Source: LMUY01 sp965199105 (GTDB lineage Bacteria > Pseudomonadota > Alphaproteobacteria > Acetobacterales > Acetobacteraceae). Taken from it: DNA of 64,000 nucleotides. The notes under the pieces are model-generated. The model did no database searches and was not told the origin of the DNA. It was given only the letters and a program-made list of their open reading frames with translations. A program made the position numbers and the translations under genes. Positions 34,897 to 43,449 of the stretch are shown here, piece after piece. Position 1 is the stretch's first letter; every line of letters begins with the position of its first letter. The stretch covers positions 3,410,001 through 3,474,000 of the forward strand of contig CBDAQO010000002.1 of NCBI GenBank assembly GCA_965199105.1. The letters are read 5' to 3'.

Positions 34897-35685
34897 TCAA
34901 CGAGCTTCCACCAGGTCGGGTTCGGCGACCGGCTCGACCCGGCCGGGCCTCGGCTTGGCCGCGGCGGATTGGGGTGCCGCGGCGCGCAGATGGGTCGACG
35001 CGCGGCGCTCGATCAGCAGCCACACGCGGCGGATCACCTCGGTGACGGCGAGGTAGATCAGCGCGGCGTAAAGGTAGACCGAAAAGTCGAACGTGCGGGC
35101 GAACACGAAGCGGGTTTGCCCCATCAGGTCCAGCAAGGTCACGATGGCGGCCAGGGCGCTGGCCTTGATCATGCTGATCAGCTCGTTGCCAAGCGGGCGC
35201 AGCGCCACCAGGAAGGCCTGCGGGGCGATCACGCGACGCCCGATCTGCCACGGCGAGAGCCCCAGTGCCGCGGCTGCTTCGCGCTGTCCCCGCGGCACGG
35301 AGGCGATGGCGCCCCGCAGGATTTCCGACTGGTAGGCGGCGGTGTTGAGCGCGAAGGTGAAGATGCAGCAGAAGAACGCGGCGCGAAAGAACGTCCATAG
35401 CCCGAGGGCCGCAAGGGTCGGCCGCAACTCGCCGCCGCCGTAGTAGACCAGATAGAGCTGGCACAGCAGCGGCGTGCCGCGGAACAGGGTGACGTAGCCG
35501 ATAACGGGCCAGGCCAGCAGCTTGTTGCGCGAACGCCGCGCCAGGCAGAGCGGCCAGGCCAGCACGAACCCGATCGCGCACGACGACGTCACCACCTCGG
35601 CGGTGATCCGCAACCCGGCGAGCAACCGCCAGCCATATTCGTCCAGCAGGTCGGTGTCGACCAGGAAGCCAAGTAGGCCGTGCAT
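34897..35685 (-). CDS. Polar amino-acid ABC transporter permease (HisM-like)
   Basis: The 262-residue protein has the amino-acid permease pattern: GYVTLFRGTPLLCQLYLVYYGG, FALNTAAYQSEILRGAIASVPRGQREAAAALG and the EAA loop QIGRRVIAPQAFLVALRPLGNE. It forms half of an importer for basic or polar amino acids. ATG at 35685 shares one base with the upstream permease stop (TGATG). No ATPase or binding protein is adjacent; the isolated binding protein at 54493 is a possible partner. The C-terminus carries a ~35-residue polar tail. Confidence 0.88.
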   Translation of the reverse strand: MHGLLGFLVDTDLLDEYGWRLLAGLRITAEVVTSSCAIGFVLAWPLCLARRSRNKLLAWPVIGYVTLFRGTPLLCQLYLVYYGGGELRPTLAALGLWTFFRAAFFCCIFTFALNTAAYQSEILRGAIASVPRGQREAAAALGLSPWQIGRRVIAPQAFLVALRPLGNELISMIKASALAAIVTLLDLMGQTRFVFARTFDFSVYLYAALIYLAVTEVIRRVWLLIERRASTHLRAAAPQSAAAKPRPGRVEPVAEPDLVEAR

Positions 35686-36410
35686 CAGGCGGTGCCGCGA
35701 GCCAAGCGGCGCTCGAGCAACGCCTGGCCGCCGCTGGAGGCGATGCTGATGACCAGGTAGACCGCCGCCGCCGCCGTGTAGAACAGCAGCGGGTCGTGCG
35801 TGTTGCTGGCCGCCTCGGAGGCGGCGCGCAGCAGGTCCATCACCGCCAGGGTCGACACCAGCGACGTGTCTTTCAGCATGATGGTCCAGATGTTGCCCAA
35901 GCCCGGCAGCGCCACGCGGGCCAGTTGGGGCAGGATGACCAGGGCGAAGCTGTGCCGCCGGGTCAGCCCCAAGGATCGCGCCGCTTCGGACTGGGTGCGC
36001 GGGACGGCGGTGAACGCGGCGATCCAGACCTCGCTGGAATAGGCCGCCGCGACCGCGCTGAGCGCGATCACGCCGGCAAAGAAGGCACTGACCTCGATGT
36101 GGGTGCCGGGTGCCAAGGCGTGGCTGAGCCGGTCGAGCAGGGCTTGCAGGCCGAAATAGACGATAAAGAGGGCGAGCAGGTCGGGGATGCCGCGGAAGAA
36201 GGTGGTGTAGGCTTCCCCCAGGCCGCGCAGGCTGCGCCAACCGGACCGCCGCGCCAACGCCAACAGCAAGCCAGCGCCAAAGCCCAGCGGCACGGTGCTG
36301 AGCGCCAGCAGCGCGGTGATGATGGCGCCCTGCAGCAGCAGCGGCGCCCAGCCGTTGGGGCCAAACAGGAGAGCGAGTGAGGCCATGCTGCCAATGCCAG
36401 CAAGCCTCAT
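35685..36410 (-). CDS. Polar amino-acid ABC transporter permease (HisQ-like)
   Basis: The 241-residue membrane protein contains TTFFRGIPDLLALFIVYFG, YSSEVWIAAFTAVPRTQSEAARSLG and the EAA loop HSFALVILPQLARVALPGLGN. It pairs with the next permease. The start could be ATG at 36410 or the ATG 8 codons later (MASLALLF). The upstream gap to the tRNA is 64 bases and holds no clear promoter. Confidence 0.88.
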   Translation of the reverse strand: MRLAGIGSMASLALLFGPNGWAPLLLQGAIITALLALSTVPLGFGAGLLLALARRSGWRSLRGLGEAYTTFFRGIPDLLALFIVYFGLQALLDRLSHALAPGTHIEVSAFFAGVIALSAVAAAYSSEVWIAAFTAVPRTQSEAARSLGLTRRHSFALVILPQLARVALPGLGNIWTIMLKDTSLVSTLAVMDLLRAASEAASNTHDPLLFYTAAAAVYLVISIASSGGQALLERRLARGTA

Positions 36411-36474
36411 GCCAACAGCGCCCGGTGACGATGGTTTGCCACCACGAAACGGGATTGGTAAAGCTCCACGTCAC

Positions 36475-36564
36475 GGAGGGGTGCCGGAGTGGCCGATCGG
36501 GGCAGTCTCGAAAACTGTTGTACGTGCAAGCGTACCGTGGGTTCGAATCCCACCCCCTCCGCCA
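36475..36564 (+). tRNA. tRNA-Ser (anticodon CGA)
   Basis: The acceptor arms GGAGGGG and CCCCTCC pair, with discriminator G and an encoded CCA end. The anticodon loop CTCGAAA sits on a five-base stem and gives anticodon CGA (serine, UCG codons). The long variable arm (TGTACG...CGTACC) and TTCGAAT T-loop confirm a class II serine tRNA of 90 bases. Confidence 0.95.
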
Positions 36565-36742
36565 GCCCCCCGTTCGAAAGGCGCTACGCTCACGGCGGTC
36601 GAGCCTTCGGGCTTCCGAAAAGCCGGTGCGTGGGCTCCTACCGCAAGCTCACGAGGGCATTCGCTCCGGGCGGTGTGGAGGTCGCCCCGTTCATGATGGG
36701 GTGGCGCGGGTGCTTTGAGGATCAAGCCGGAGAGGGATTGCG

Positions 36743-37906
36743 ATGGATGGTCCGCTGATTGCCCGTGACGAGCATGCCGAGATCCGTGAGGAAGTACGCA
36801 AGCTCTGCTCAGGATTTCCCGGCGACTACTGGCGCCAACTTGACCAGGCGTGCGGCTATCCCACCGAGTTCGTCGACGCGCTGACCCAGGCCGGTTACCT
36901 AGCCGTGCTGATCCCCGAGCAATATGGCGGTTCCGGGCTCGGCCTTGCCGCCGCGGCGGCGATCTTGGAGACGGTGCAGGCGGAGGGCTGCAACGGCAGC
37001 GCTTGCCACGCCCAAATGTATACCATGGGCACCATCTTGCGGCATGGCTCGGACGCGCAAAAGCAGCGCTACCTGCCCAAGATCGCCAGCGGTGAACTGC
37101 GGCTGCAGGCGTTTGGCGTGACTGAGCCGACCAGCGGCAGCGACACGACCTCGCTGCGGACCACGGCCCGGCGCGAGGGCGACACCTACGTGGTTAATGG
37201 CCAAAAGATCTGGACCAGCCGGGCCGAGCATTCCGACCTGATGCTGTTGCTCGCCCGCACCACGCCGCGCGACCAGGTGGCGAAACGGACCGAGGGATTA
37301 TCCACGTTTATCGTGGACATGAAGGCGGTTTCCGGCCTCAGCGTCCGGCCGATCCGCACGATGATGAACCACAACTCATGCGAGGTGTTCTTCGACGAGA
37401 TGCGGATTCCGGCCGACGCGCTGCTGGGCGAGGCCGGACGAGGCTTCCACTACATCTTGGACGGCATGAACGCCGAGCGGCTGTTGATTGCTGCCGAATG
37501 CATTGGCGATGCTAAGTGGTTCACGACCAAATCCACCGCCTACGCCAAGGAGCGCCAGGTGTTTGGCCGGCCGATCGGGCAGAACCAGGGCGTGCAGTTT
37601 CCAATTGCACGGGCCTACGCGCAGATGCGCGCGGCGGAGCTGATGGTGCGCGAGGGCCTGGAACGGTTCGACGCCGGGTTGCCATGTGGCGAGCAGGCCA
37701 ACTTGGCGAAGATGCTGGCTGCCGACGCAAGCTGGGCCGCAGCGGAAGCCTGCGTCCAGACTCATGGTGGGTTCGGTTTTGCCGAGGAGTACGACGTGGA
37801 ACGCAAGTTCCGGGAGACCCGGCTGTATCAGGTGGCGCCCATCAGTACAAACTTGATCCTGTCCTATGTGGCGGAACATGTTCTGGGCTTACCGCGCTCG
37901 TACTGA
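36743..37906 (+). CDS. Acyl-CoA dehydrogenase
   Basis: The 387-residue flavoprotein has the acyl-CoA dehydrogenase pattern: QAFGVTEPTSGSDTTSLRTTA, NGQKIWTSRAEHSDLMLLLART, QVFGRPIGQNQGVQFPIA and THGGFGFAEEYDVERKFRETR. In this last stretch a catalytic Glu is expected around the Glu-Glu-Tyr. It oxidises acyl-CoA at the alpha-beta bond and passes electrons to ETF. ATG at 36743 follows GGAGAGG. It stands alone between the tRNA and the flagellar cluster, so the substrate length is unknown. Confidence 0.9.
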   Translation: MDGPLIARDEHAEIREEVRKLCSGFPGDYWRQLDQACGYPTEFVDALTQAGYLAVLIPEQYGGSGLGLAAAAAILETVQAEGCNGSACHAQMYTMGTILRHGSDAQKQRYLPKIASGELRLQAFGVTEPTSGSDTTSLRTTARREGDTYVVNGQKIWTSRAEHSDLMLLLARTTPRDQVAKRTEGLSTFIVDMKAVSGLSVRPIRTMMNHNSCEVFFDEMRIPADALLGEAGRGFHYILDGMNAERLLIAAECIGDAKWFTTKSTAYAKERQVFGRPIGQNQGVQFPIARAYAQMRAAELMVREGLERFDAGLPCGEQANLAKMLAADASWAAAEACVQTHGGFGFAEEYDVERKFRETRLYQVAPISTNLILSYVAEHVLGLPRSY

Positions 37907-38096
37907 CCGTGGGCTTTGAGGAGGAGTCAGACGTGGCGTGTGGCCGTGAATGCCACGCTGCCCTGAAGAGATCAGGGCTTTGCTCCGACCCCCGTCAGAG
38001 GATGGTCAGCTCCGGACGCCTAGATAACCGTCCTCTTCCCGGTGCAGAGCGGAGCCGAGCGGCTCGGGCCGAATGTTTTCCGCCAACCTGCTGAAC

Positions 38097-38954
38097 TCAG
38101 ACCACCAGGCCCTGGGCGGAGATCGCCAGTTGATCGAGGCTCGGACTGCTGCTCCCACTCCCAGCCGCCTGCTGGGCGGCAAGCAGGTATTGTTGAGTAA
38201 ATGATTCGACAAAAGCCGGGTCTTGGAACCGGCTGACGTCGAGCCTGGAGGTGATCGCCTGTTGTTGCGCGCCGAGGTCTTGGAAAGCGATTTGCTGGGG
38301 AATGTTAAGCGCTGTCGTGACGACGTTTCGTAAGGTCGCGTCGCCGAGGATTTGCAGCGCGGACGTGATGGTCGACGCCTCGCTCCTGAACGTCAGCGCT
38401 TCCGACAATCCTGGTGTCGTCTGGTCGAGTGAGTTACGCCAGGTGACCTCCGCATAACCGTTGGCCAGCGTGTTGATCACCTGCGGGTTCTGCAGGACGC
38501 TTAGGCCCTTATTGGCGAAATCGTAAAGCGCCGTCGTCGATTTCCAGTTCGAGTCATTGAGGCTATTGGCGAGGCTTTTGGAATCATCCGGGTCGGACAG
38601 CAGCGTTTTGGTTGCGAGCCCCGGATAGGCAACCTGGTCGCCCAATCCGTTGGCCGTCAGCAAGACCTTAAGGACGGTCTGATCCTGCAAGAGGCTTGCC
38701 GCGCTGGTTGCCTTCGAGACCAACGAGCGGAAGGTGGAAATATCACGCGCCACCGCCGGCTGTGCGGCGGTTTGGGCGATGTCCTGCGAGCTATTGGCTT
38801 GCGCGCTGTTCAAAGCGGCAATTGGGTTCGAGTTCGATGCGCCGCTCGAGCCGCCGCCATAGAGGATCGATAGCAGGTTGTCGGACGACGACGTTCCGGT
38901 GTCGCTGAACAGCGAAAGAACGAGGCTGCCCAGACCACCAATCGTCCCGCTCAT
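38097..38954 (-). CDS. Flagellar DUF1217-family protein
   Basis: The 285-residue protein has a Ser/Gly-rich N-terminus and repeated helical segments such as RDISTFRSLVSKATSAASLLQDQTVLKVLLTANGLG and FQDPAFVESFTQQYLLAAQQAA, typical of DUF1217 proteins coded with flagellar genes in alphaproteobacteria. No enzymatic motif is seen. It follows flaF by 25 bases on the same strand, so it is probably cotranscribed with the filament genes. Its exact flagellar role is unknown. Confidence 0.8.
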   Translation of the reverse strand: MSGTIGGLGSLVLSLFSDTGTSSSDNLLSILYGGGSSGASNSNPIAALNSAQANSSQDIAQTAAQPAVARDISTFRSLVSKATSAASLLQDQTVLKVLLTANGLGDQVAYPGLATKTLLSDPDDSKSLANSLNDSNWKSTTALYDFANKGLSVLQNPQVINTLANGYAEVTWRNSLDQTTPGLSEALTFRSEASTITSALQILGDATLRNVVTTALNIPQQIAFQDLGAQQQAITSRLDVSRFQDPAFVESFTQQYLLAAQQAAGSGSSSPSLDQLAISAQGLVV

Positions 38955-38979
38955 CGCCCGCGCCCTGTCCTACCCGTTG

Positions 38980-39321
38980 CTAGGCGGAAAGCCCGGCGAC
39001 GACGTTCTGATTGACCGCGATCAGAAAATCGAGGTCGGGAGCCGCCGCATCCATCTCGCGCTGCACCGACCGGCCAACCGAGACGATTGAGGCACGCAAC
39101 GGCGCCGGTAGCCGATTGTCCGGGTCCATCACCACGCCGACCACGGTCAGCCACAAGCGGCGGTTGTCGGCCAACGCCCGGACGCGCTCCAGCTCCGAGC
39201 CTTTCAAGGCGGCGCGCAGCGCTCCATTGGCGCGCATGAAGACGTCCGCTTCCTGAGCTCGAAGGCTGCGATTGTCTGCCGATGCCTGATAGGCCCGCGC
39301 CGCGCGCATCATAGTTGCCAT
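38980..39321 (-). CDS. flaF: Flagellar biosynthesis regulator FlaF
   Basis: The 113-residue protein resembles FlaF: ARAYQASADNRSLRAQEADVFMRANGALR at the N-terminus and NRRLWLTVVGVVMDPDNRLP in the centre. FlaF works with FlbT to balance flagellin synthesis and secretion in alphaproteobacteria. ATG at 39321 follows GAGGAG by 6 bases; the longer reading into flbT is not homologous. It starts 13 bases after flbT. Confidence 0.9.
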   Translation of the reverse strand: MATMMRAARAYQASADNRSLRAQEADVFMRANGALRAALKGSELERVRALADNRRLWLTVVGVVMDPDNRLPAPLRASIVSVGRSVQREMDAAAPDLDFLIAVNQNVVAGLSA

Positions 39322-39334
39322 ATTGGTCTCCTCG

Positions 39335-39763
39335 CTATTCGGCGGCCTGAACGGCCGGAAGTGGACTGGGTAGCCGTCCCAGAACGGTGTCCTCATGGCG
39401 GATGATGCGCCGAGCAAGCTTGAGGGCGCTGTAGCAATCGTCCGCCTCGGCCGCCGACAACGCCCGATCCAGGATTTCGCAAGCAAGCTTGGAGGACGTC
39501 ACCTGCTTGAACTGTTCGATCAACTCACGCGCCGCAACCAAGCCGCGCGGGCGTTCCTCATCCACGCCGATATAGGCGGACTGGAGTGCGAAGTAGATCC
39601 GGCGCGCCGGGCTATCCGCCTGGTCGGGCTGCATGATCTGCTTGCCAAACAGGAAGCGGGCATGTGCGGTCAATTCGATGCGGGACTTCGTGCGGAAGCG
39701 GATCGGCGCCCCGTTCACGATCATCACTTCGCCCTGCCGTAATTCAAGTACAAGATTAGACAT
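39335..39763 (-). CDS. flbT: Flagellin post-transcriptional regulator FlbT
   Basis: The 142-residue protein has the FlbT start LVLELRQGEVMIVNGAPIRFRTKSRIEL and the following HARFLFGKQIM segment. FlbT binds the flagellin mRNA leader and limits translation until the hook is complete. The gene lies directly downstream of flagellin, as is usual in alphaproteobacteria, and upstream of flaF. Confidence 0.93.
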   Translation of the reverse strand: MSNLVLELRQGEVMIVNGAPIRFRTKSRIELTAHARFLFGKQIMQPDQADSPARRIYFALQSAYIGVDEERPRGLVAARELIEQFKQVTSSKLACEILDRALSAAEADDCYSALKLARRIIRHEDTVLGRLPSPLPAVQAAE

Positions 39764-39834
39764 GGATTTTCCCGACCAAGGCTTGCAGGACGAACATCCC
39801 GGGAGCGGCGCCTAAGCCGCCCCCGAGAAGCCGA

Positions 39835-40758
39835 TTACTTGAACAGGCTCAGCAAGCTCTGCGGCGCCTGGTTGGCGATGGACAGAGACTGCGTGCCGAG
39901 CTGCTGCTTGATCTGCAAAGACTGCAGCAGCGCGGATTCCTGCGAGAGGTTGGCGTCCACCAGAGAACCAAGACCAGAGTTCAAGCTGTCGATCTTATCA
40001 CTGTTGAACGTCTGCTGGGTGTTCAGGTAGCTGGAGTCCGAACCGATCTGGTTAAGCTGGTTCGAGACCGCAGACTCCAGCACGTCGAACCCACCGCCCG
40101 TTGCGAGAGCCGCCACTGCGGCGGTTTGCGCTGCGGACAACTGCGCGTTGGATGGCGCAGCAACCGAGTTTCCGCTGAACGTGTTTGTCCCCGCCGCACT
40201 GCGAGAGAACGTGCCCCCCACCAGTGACGCAAGCGAGTTGGCTGTGGTGCTGTTGTTCTCGGCGGAGATGGTGTACGTCGCGCCCGCCTCGTTGTTAATG
40301 ACGGTCTTGGACGTGCCGGCCACGTTGCCCGAGGTAGACCCGAGCAACGTCTGCCCGTTGTAGGTCGAGCCATCGACCGCATCCGCAATGCTCGACACCA
40401 GGGTGTTGAACGAGGTCAGATATTGCGAGCGCTGATCGTCCGAGATGGACGAGTCGGCGATCTTGACGAGCAGGCCCTTGGCCGTGGTCAGGTCGTTGGA
40501 GATGCTTGTCAGCGAGGTCTCGGCGGTCGTCACAAGGCCACCGGCGTTGCCGAGCTGCTGGTTGACGCTGGTCAGAGCAGACACGTTCGAACGGATGTTC
40601 TGGGCAACAGCGAACGCACCGCCGTCGTCAGACGCATCGTTCACGCGGTAGCCGGTGGAGATCTGCTTCTCCGTGGCCGACAGTTCGGAGCTGGTGTTGT
40701 TCAGCGACTGCAGTGCGATGGAGGCGCCGATGTTGGTGTTAACGCTATTGAGGGACAT
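39835..40758 (-). CDS. Flagellin
   Basis: The 307-residue protein has the conserved flagellin ends: SLNSVNTNIGASIALQSLN and an N-terminal D1 helix, plus C-terminal LKIQQQLGTQSLSIANQAPQSLLSLF-like sequence. The central variable domain is short, so the filament subunit is compact (~31 kDa). Two near-CtrA half-sites lie about 80 bases upstream. The 5' leader contains a stem GCCCCAC/GTGGGC that could serve FlbT control or end the flgL transcript. Confidence 0.93.
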   Translation of the reverse strand: MSLNSVNTNIGASIALQSLNNTSSELSATEKQISTGYRVNDASDDGGAFAVAQNIRSNVSALTSVNQQLGNAGGLVTTAETSLTSISNDLTTAKGLLVKIADSSISDDQRSQYLTSFNTLVSSIADAVDGSTYNGQTLLGSTSGNVAGTSKTVINNEAGATYTISAENNSTTANSLASLVGGTFSRSAAGTNTFSGNSVAAPSNAQLSAAQTAAVAALATGGGFDVLESAVSNQLNQIGSDSSYLNTQQTFNSDKIDSLNSGLGSLVDANLSQESALLQSLQIKQQLGTQSLSIANQAPQSLLSLFK

Positions 40759-40837
40759 GGTATCTTACCTTGCTGATCCTGAAGGTGAAAGCCTGCCCCA
40801 CGCTTTTGGTGGGCTGAGGCGAAGTATCACCGAAAAA

Positions 40838-40855
40838 GGTTAACCGATCCTGAAC
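40838..40855 (-). promoter_or_regulatory. CtrA-like box upstream of flagellin
   Basis: On the minus strand the sequence reads TTCA-N7-TTAACC, one mismatch from the CtrA consensus TTAA-N7-TTAAC. It lies ~80 bases upstream of the flagellin start and just after flgL. No GG-N10-GC (sigma-54) element is present in this gap. Predicted only. Confidence 0.4.
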
Positions 40856-40858
40856 AAA

Positions 40859-41908
40859 TCAGAGATAATTTGCCAAAGACAGGCTCTTCAGCTCCGAAAT
40901 CAGCTTGTAGCTGGCGGTAAGCTGCGTTTGGACCTCAGAGATGTCCGAAATCGTTTGCGTCATGTTCGTGTCCTCAACCGACGACACCTGCGCGCTGAGG
41001 GCGGTGCTCGACTCCCCTAGTTCAGTCTGCTGTGCCGTCAGATCAGACTGAACGTCGCCCAGCGAGCCAGCCTCCGAGCCAAGATCGCTGATCGCACCCG
41101 CGAGCAGGGTCTGCGTGCCCTGCACCAGGCCGACGAACCCGGCGGTGTTCACCTGGCTGCTCGAGAGATTGGCCAGCGTGGCCAGGCTGGCAATGATGTC
41201 CTGCGTGTAAGAGCCCGTGCTATTGGGCGTCGTAGTTGCCGGGATCAGCGTGTTCTGGTTGGCCAGGATGCCGGTGGGCACGGCTGCGCCGCTACCGAGC
41301 TGTACGGTTGCCGTCAGGCTGCTTGCGGTGCCACTCTGCAGGTTCGTGCTGAACGGCGAGTTGTTTTCCAACGCCGAAACCACGCTGGCCAGCGTCGTGT
41401 TGCCGTTTGCGCCCAGGCCCTGCACCGCGGTCGCCGCCTGGGTGAAGAACGGCGCCGAGGTGACGGCACTCGGGTTGGGAACCGGCGGGTTGGAGCTATC
41501 GGTGCCGGCAAAGACGTAGGTGCTGCCATCCGTCGTGTCGAGCAGGCTCACGATCTGCTGCAACGCCGACTTGGCGGCGCTGGCAACATACGTCACCTGC
41601 CCCGGGTTGATGTTGGTCAAGGTTGGAATTAGGGCATTGATGTTGCTGGCGATCGTGCTGATCTGGGTCAGCGCGGTCTGGGCGACACCCTGCTGCCCGG
41701 AGATGGTGTCGATGGCGGATTGCTGCGCCGAGAGGGACGTGATCTGCGGCTGCAAGCTGATGGCGGTGGATACGCCCGCGCCGAGCCCGCCATAATTGGC
41801 CGCGACATAGCCGGACGACGCCTGCTCGGTCAGGGTGTTGAGCTGGGTTTGCACCACGCCGGTGCTGAAGATCGCCTGCCCCAGCGCCCCGTAATCGCCG
41901 ATGTTCAC
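40859..41908 (-). CDS. flgL: Flagellar hook-associated protein 3 (FlgL)
   Basis: The 349-residue protein has flagellin-like ends: an N-terminal helix with GALGQAIFSTGVVQTQLNTLTEQASSG and a C-terminal helix DTNMTQTISDISEVQTQLTASYKLISELKSLSLANYL. The centre holds a variable domain. It forms the second hook-filament junction ring. The ATG overlaps the flgK stop by 4 bases. Confidence 0.85.
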   Translation of the reverse strand: MNIGDYGALGQAIFSTGVVQTQLNTLTEQASSGYVAANYGGLGAGVSTAISLQPQITSLSAQQSAIDTISGQQGVAQTALTQISTIASNINALIPTLTNINPGQVTYVASAAKSALQQIVSLLDTTDGSTYVFAGTDSSNPPVPNPSAVTSAPFFTQAATAVQGLGANGNTTLASVVSALENNSPFSTNLQSGTASSLTATVQLGSGAAVPTGILANQNTLIPATTTPNSTGSYTQDIIASLATLANLSSSQVNTAGFVGLVQGTQTLLAGAISDLGSEAGSLGDVQSDLTAQQTELGESSTALSAQVSSVEDTNMTQTISDISEVQTQLTASYKLISELKSLSLANYL

Positions 41909-43434
41909 GACGTGGCCGCCGTCGAAACGGCCGCACTGAGGTCAGCCCACATGGATTGCACGGCGGCGATGATCTTGGCGTTGGCGCCGTATGAATTCTG
42001 CAGCACCACCATGTTGGACAACTCACTGTCCACGGAAACACCTGTTTCTGTCTGCAACTTGGACTGCAGGGTAGCCTGCAAAGCTTGCCCGTTGGTTAAC
42101 GAGCTCTGCGCCGTATCCGCTTGCTGCGCCTGGCTGCTGACCAAATTGCCGGCGAAGTCCAGCAGCGTGCTGCCGGTGCCATAGGAGAGTGCCACGGTGC
42201 CCGATGCGCCCAGCCCCGTGATGGCCGGCGCAGGCTGCGTCGTTCCGCTGGCGATGTTGCTGCCAAACGTATAGTTCAGCACGTTGTTGATCAGCGTGGC
42301 GAACCCAGCCTCTCCGCCCGCCGTCAACGCCGGGTTGGGCGTGAACGCCGCAGCGCCCGCCGCCGTGTTGGCAGCGCCGGTACCGTCGCGCACCAGGTTG
42401 GGGTTCGCCACAATCTGGGTGTTCACCTTAATGATGTTGGAAAAGCCGGTGTAGACCTGGGGCGTGGTCGCGCCCGCGCCGGGGACATTGCCTTGCGGAT
42501 CGGTAAACAGCGCCAGACCCTGGTTGGAAAACCGGTTCGCCAACGTGCCGGCAAACTGGTCCAGCCCAGCTTGCAAGGTGGGGATCGTAGTGTCCCGCAA
42601 GGTCAACTGCGCGCCGATCGTGCCCGTCGTGACCTGGCTCGTCACGTCCTGCCCCGACAGCAGCAATGGCGGCGGCGTCGCCCCCGAGCTCAGCGTGGCT
42701 GGCGCCAGGCTGAACGGACCGGGTGACGGGCCGGTCAGGTCCACCTGGCTGCCGCCCTGGATGGCGATGACGCCGCCGTTCTGCTGCGGCAGGAACTGCA
42801 GGCCAGAAAGTTGCGACGCGGCCTGCTCCTGAACGTTGAGCTGGACCTGCAGGTCCGCCGTGCTCGTGCCGGTGGCGTGGGCCGCCACGATCTTCTCCGA
42901 CAACACCCCGATCGACTGCACCGCCGCGTTCAGCGTCGCCACCTCCGACACCAGCGAGTTCTGCGCGCCCTGCTGCGCCGACGCATAGCCAGCCGCCTGC
43001 CCTTGGATCCCGTTGGCCAGCGTGGTCGCAGCCTGCACCACGGCCACCTGCTGGGACTCGTTCGCCGGGTTGGACCCGAGCACGGTGAAGGCGTTGCTGA
43101 GCGCCCCCACCTGGCTGGCGAGGTCGTTGCCAGCGCCCGTGGTGCCCTGCAGCGCATCAAGCGAAGCCAGCGCGCCCGACGTGACCTGCTGGCCGGCCAC
43201 GTCGGCACCTTGGCTGAGCACGGAGGATTGCAGCTGCGGATCCGTGGTCAGCACCGCCGGCCCGGTCACCACACCGAAGCCGTAGCCGCCCCCCGTCAAG
43301 TCGGACTGCGCCACCGTTTCGGTTGCATAGCCCGGCGTGCTGGCGTTGCCGACGTTTTGCGACGTGACCGCCAGTTGAGCATTGACCGCGGCGATGCCGC
43401 TCGCCGCGATGCTGAGGGACGCGTTGAGGTCCAT
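41905..43434 (-). CDS. flgK: Flagellar hook-associated protein 1 (FlgK)
   Basis: The 509-residue protein begins with the axial rod/hook motif LSIAASGIAAVNAQLAVTSQNVGNASTPGYATETV and ends with SELSNMVVLQNSYGANAKIIAAVQSMWADL, the FlgK C-terminal helix. It forms the first hook-filament junction ring. It overlaps flgL by 4 bases and follows flgE by 15 bases. Confidence 0.92.
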   Translation of the reverse strand: MDLNASLSIAASGIAAVNAQLAVTSQNVGNASTPGYATETVAQSDLTGGGYGFGVVTGPAVLTTDPQLQSSVLSQGADVAGQQVTSGALASLDALQGTTGAGNDLASQVGALSNAFTVLGSNPANESQQVAVVQAATTLANGIQGQAAGYASAQQGAQNSLVSEVATLNAAVQSIGVLSEKIVAAHATGTSTADLQVQLNVQEQAASQLSGLQFLPQQNGGVIAIQGGSQVDLTGPSPGPFSLAPATLSSGATPPPLLLSGQDVTSQVTTGTIGAQLTLRDTTIPTLQAGLDQFAGTLANRFSNQGLALFTDPQGNVPGAGATTPQVYTGFSNIIKVNTQIVANPNLVRDGTGAANTAAGAAAFTPNPALTAGGEAGFATLINNVLNYTFGSNIASGTTQPAPAITGLGASGTVALSYGTGSTLLDFAGNLVSSQAQQADTAQSSLTNGQALQATLQSKLQTETGVSVDSELSNMVVLQNSYGANAKIIAAVQSMWADLSAAVSTAATS

Positions 43435-43449
43435 CGCCGGGGCCTAACG

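Noticed and set aside
36475..36742. tRNA-Ser as the border of an integrated island
   Set aside because: No integrase and no repeat of the tRNA 3' end was noticed within the window, and the following gene is an ordinary acyl-CoA dehydrogenase.
38052..38068. Short palindrome CCGAG-CGG-CTCGG between acyl-CoA dehydrogenase and the DUF1217 gene
   Set aside because: The five-base stem is too weak to call a terminator with confidence, although a short T-run follows on the plus strand.
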